6,402 nt of DNA, from positions 1 through 6,402 of the forward strand of contig JAISNE010000129.1 of the NCBI GenBank assembly GCA_031276375.1, read 5' to 3'. The notes beneath the pieces are model-generated. The model was not told the DNA's origin. It did no database searches and worked only from the letters and a program-made list of their open reading frames with translations. Shown here in pieces: positions 4,572-6,402 of the stretch. The position numbers and the translations under genes are program-made. The stretch is from Accumulibacter sp. (GTDB lineage Bacteria > Pseudomonadota > Gammaproteobacteria > Burkholderiales > Rhodocyclaceae). Every line of letters starts with the position of its first letter. Within the stretch, counting starts at the first letter, position 1.

Positions 4572-6402
4572 GCGCGGGAAAAGAAAAGGAGAAGGCGAAC
4601 CTGGCCAAAAGAAACTACGAGGCCGGAGTCAAGATGGTGGAGGCGCATCCAATCTTTGTGCCGCTTCTGCGCGAGGCCACGCTGTATCACGGCAAGCAGT
4701 ACTACGAGTGCCGCGCCTACCCGGAACCCGCGCACGGCCTGCTTTATGTGGAGGCCAGCGGCGATCTTTACTGCCATTCCACCCGCCGCGCCGAACCCGA
4801 AGCCTGGGCGCGCGCCATCGCGCATGGCCTTTTGCATCTGGGCATGGGGCATTTTGTGGTTCGGGAGCAGCCCCGGTTGTGGAATCTGGCCTGTGATCTC
4901 GTCGTGGAAAAATTTCTGAGCGACCTGCGCTTTGCCACGCCCATCGCCGACACGCCTTTCCCGGAGGGAATCAACGACGAGGAGCGGCTGTACCGGCGCT
5001 TGATCGAGCAAGGCATTGCGGGAGTCACCGGCACGGACAAATCCCTGTTTGGCACGGCGGGAGAAAACGAATGCGACATGCTGTTTGAGAAGGCGGTGAA
5101 ATCATGGCGCGGGGCTTTGCCCAACGCTCCGACCCATTGGCCGCGCCTCTTCGCGGCGGGGCTGGCGCAGGCCGTGCGCAGCGCGGTCAGTGTGGCGGCG
5201 GGCTACGCGCCCCAGCCCGAAGCCGGCGAGGCGCTCGATTCCACCGCCGCACGTGCAAAGGGATGGTTCATTTCTTCCTACCCGCTGCTGGGCGCCATCG
5301 CGGCCTCTTTTCGCCTGGTTGAAGACCCGCTCATCTGCCAGCGCATGGACATCCGCATCGCGGCCATTTCGGTCGCGCTTCAGGAAATCTACATCAATCC
5401 GGCGGCGGGGCTTTCCCCGGAGGAACTGCGCTTTGTCATGGCGCACGAATTCCTCCACGCCGCGCTGCGCCACGACGTTCGCCATGCCTGGCGCGACGCC
5501 TATCTTTGGAACATCGCCTGCGATTTTGTCATCAACGATTGGCTCACCGACATGCGCGTGGGCGAGCGTCCGGCGGGTGTGCTCTACGATGCGCAATTCA
5601 AGGGACAAAACGCCGAGGCGGTGTATGACCGCATCGTCACCGACTTGCGCCGCTACCGAAAGCTCGCCACCCTGCGCGGCGTGGAACTGGGCGACATCCT
5701 GCCCGGCGAAGGCGTCCGCGCCGCGCCGGACACGGATCTGGACGCCTTCTACCGCCGCGCCATCGGCCAGGGTTTGAGCTATCACGAAACGCAGGGACGG
5801 GGCTATCTGCCGGAAGGCTTGGTCGAGGAAATCCGCGCCCTCTCGCACCCGCCGATCCCCTGGGACGTGGAACTGGCGCGCTGGTTTGACGACCTCTTCT
5901 CGCCGCTGGAAAAGCGCCGTTCCTACGCGCGCGCCAGCCGCCGCCAATCCGCCACGCCGGAGATTCCCCGCCCGGCCTGGCTTCTGGATCAGGCGCATCT
6001 GGACGGACGCACGTTTGGCGTGTTGCTCGACACCTCCGGCTCAATGGATCGCGCCCTCCTCGCCAGCGCCCTGGGCGCCATCGCAAGCTACAGCGCCGCC
6101 CGCGATGTTCCCGCCGCCCGCGTCGTCTTCTGCGATGCAGAAGCCTACGACCAGGGCTACATGAAGCCGGATGACATCGCCGGTACGGTAAAAGTCCGAG
6201 GACGGGGCGGCACGGTGTTGCAACCGGGCATCGACTGTCTGGACAAGGCCCCGGATTTCCCACCGGAAGCGCCCCTTCTCCTCATCACGGACGGCTACTG
6301 CGAAGACCACCTCCACCTGCATGGCCGCGAACACGCCTTCCTGATCCCCGAAGGCGCAAGACTCCCCTTCGCGCCCAAGGGAAAAGTGTTTCGGATGGCG
6401 GG
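4568..6402 (+). CDS. Metallopeptidase-like / VWA (DUF2201-type) protein, 3' end outside window
   Basis: The frame from ATG 4568 is open for 611 codons to the window edge. It is the VWA partner of the preceding MoxR ATPase, coupled by the ATGA overlap. A first domain (about 25-125) has HGLLH (86-90) and then WNLACD (105-110). A second domain (about 238-330) has the zincin-like motif HEFLH (293-297), H302 and WNIACD (314-319). The two align, with 14 identities over 35 positions, so the fold seems duplicated, with the catalytic Glu lost from the first copy. A charged linker (about 330-475) leads to a VWA domain with a complete MIDAS: DTSGS (488-492), T549 in GRGGT and D575 in ITDGY. The second domain plus VWA matches the DUF2201_N/DUF2201 architecture from memory. 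Few residues are probably missing, since the VWA fold is near its end. Peptidase activity is not shown; these proteins have no proven substrate that I know of. No signal peptide or membrane segment is seen, so it is probably cytoplasmic. Confidence 0.88.
   Translation, partial: MSAGKEKEKANLAKRNYEAGVKMVEAHPIFVPLLREATLYHGKQYYECRAYPEPAHGLLYVEASGDLYCHSTRRAEPEAWARAIAHGLLHLGMGHFVVREQPRLWNLACDLVVEKFLSDLRFATPIADTPFPEGINDEERLYRRLIEQGIAGVTGTDKSLFGTAGENECDMLFEKAVKSWRGALPNAPTHWPRLFAAGLAQAVRSAVSVAAGYAPQPEAGEALDSTAARAKGWFISSYPLLGAIAASFRLVEDPLICQRMDIRIAAISVALQEIYINPAAGLSPEELRFVMAHEFLHAALRHDVRHAWRDAYLWNIACDFVINDWLTDMRVGERPAGVLYDAQFKGQNAEAVYDRIVTDLRRYRKLATLRGVELGDILPGEGVRAAPDTDLDAFYRRAIGQGLSYHETQGRGYLPEGLVEEIRALSHPPIPWDVELARWFDDLFSPLEKRRSYARASRRQSATPEIPRPAWLLDQAHLDGRTFGVLLDTSGSMDRALLASALGAIASYSAARDVPAARVVFCDAEAYDQGYMKPDDIAGTVKVRGRGGTVLQPGIDCLDKAPDFPPEAPLLLITDGYCEDHLHLHGREHAFLIPEGARLPFAPKGKVFRMA

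Noticed and set aside
5102..5998. - strand open frame opposite the metallopeptidase/VWA gene
   Set aside because: It is an Arg/Ala-rich antisense shadow. The + strand frame has the HEFLH and MIDAS motifs.

Overview
The window comes from a GC-rich bacterial chromosome. All complete genes read on the + strand, with Shine-Dalgarno-led starts and GC-rich intergenic gaps packed with inverted and dispersed repeats. The repeat style (degenerate units of the CCCTCATCCGCTTTCG and CCCTCTCCCGC...GCGGGAGAGGG kind) suggests a proteobacterium, perhaps a betaproteobacterium. This is an impression from memory, not a search result.

Layout: (a) 1-305 is the 3' end of an unrecognised gene with a Pro/Gln-rich linker. 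(b) 306-978 is a 673-base gap with no convincing gene. It holds a dispersed repeat copy, a 68-base imperfect hairpin, and a 7+7 inverted repeat next to a possible -10 box just before the next gene. (c) 979-3033 encodes a 684-residue ATPase with two AAA+ modules, both with intact nucleotide-binding motifs. (d) 3034-3515 is a 482-base gap built almost wholly of hairpins and repeats, including a second copy of the dispersed repeat. (e) 3516-4571 encodes a MoxR-like (AAA_5) ATPase of 351 residues. (f) 4568 to the end of the window encodes at least 611 residues of a metallopeptidase-like / von Willebrand factor A (VWA) protein of the DUF2201 type. It overlaps the MoxR gene by the four bases ATGA and runs off the window without a stop codon.

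The biology centres on the last three genes. A MoxR-family AAA+ ATPase translationally coupled to a VWA protein is a recurrent remodelling pair (RavA-ViaA, CbbQ-CbbO, NorQ-NorD, CobS-CobT, BchI-BchD). In those pairs the ATPase remodels or metallates a target and the VWA subunit, through its metal-dependent MIDAS site, acts as the adaptor. Here the VWA subunit also carries a zincin-like HEFLH domain, and a co-oriented double-AAA+ ATPase lies upstream. The target is not visible. The most notable detail is that the VWA protein appears to contain two copies of the metallopeptidase fold, about 207 residues apart. The second has HExxH. The first has HGxxH, keeping the putative metal-binding histidines but lacking the catalytic glutamate.

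Nothing on the - strand looks genuinely coding. The long - strand open frames are antisense shadows of the GC-rich genes.
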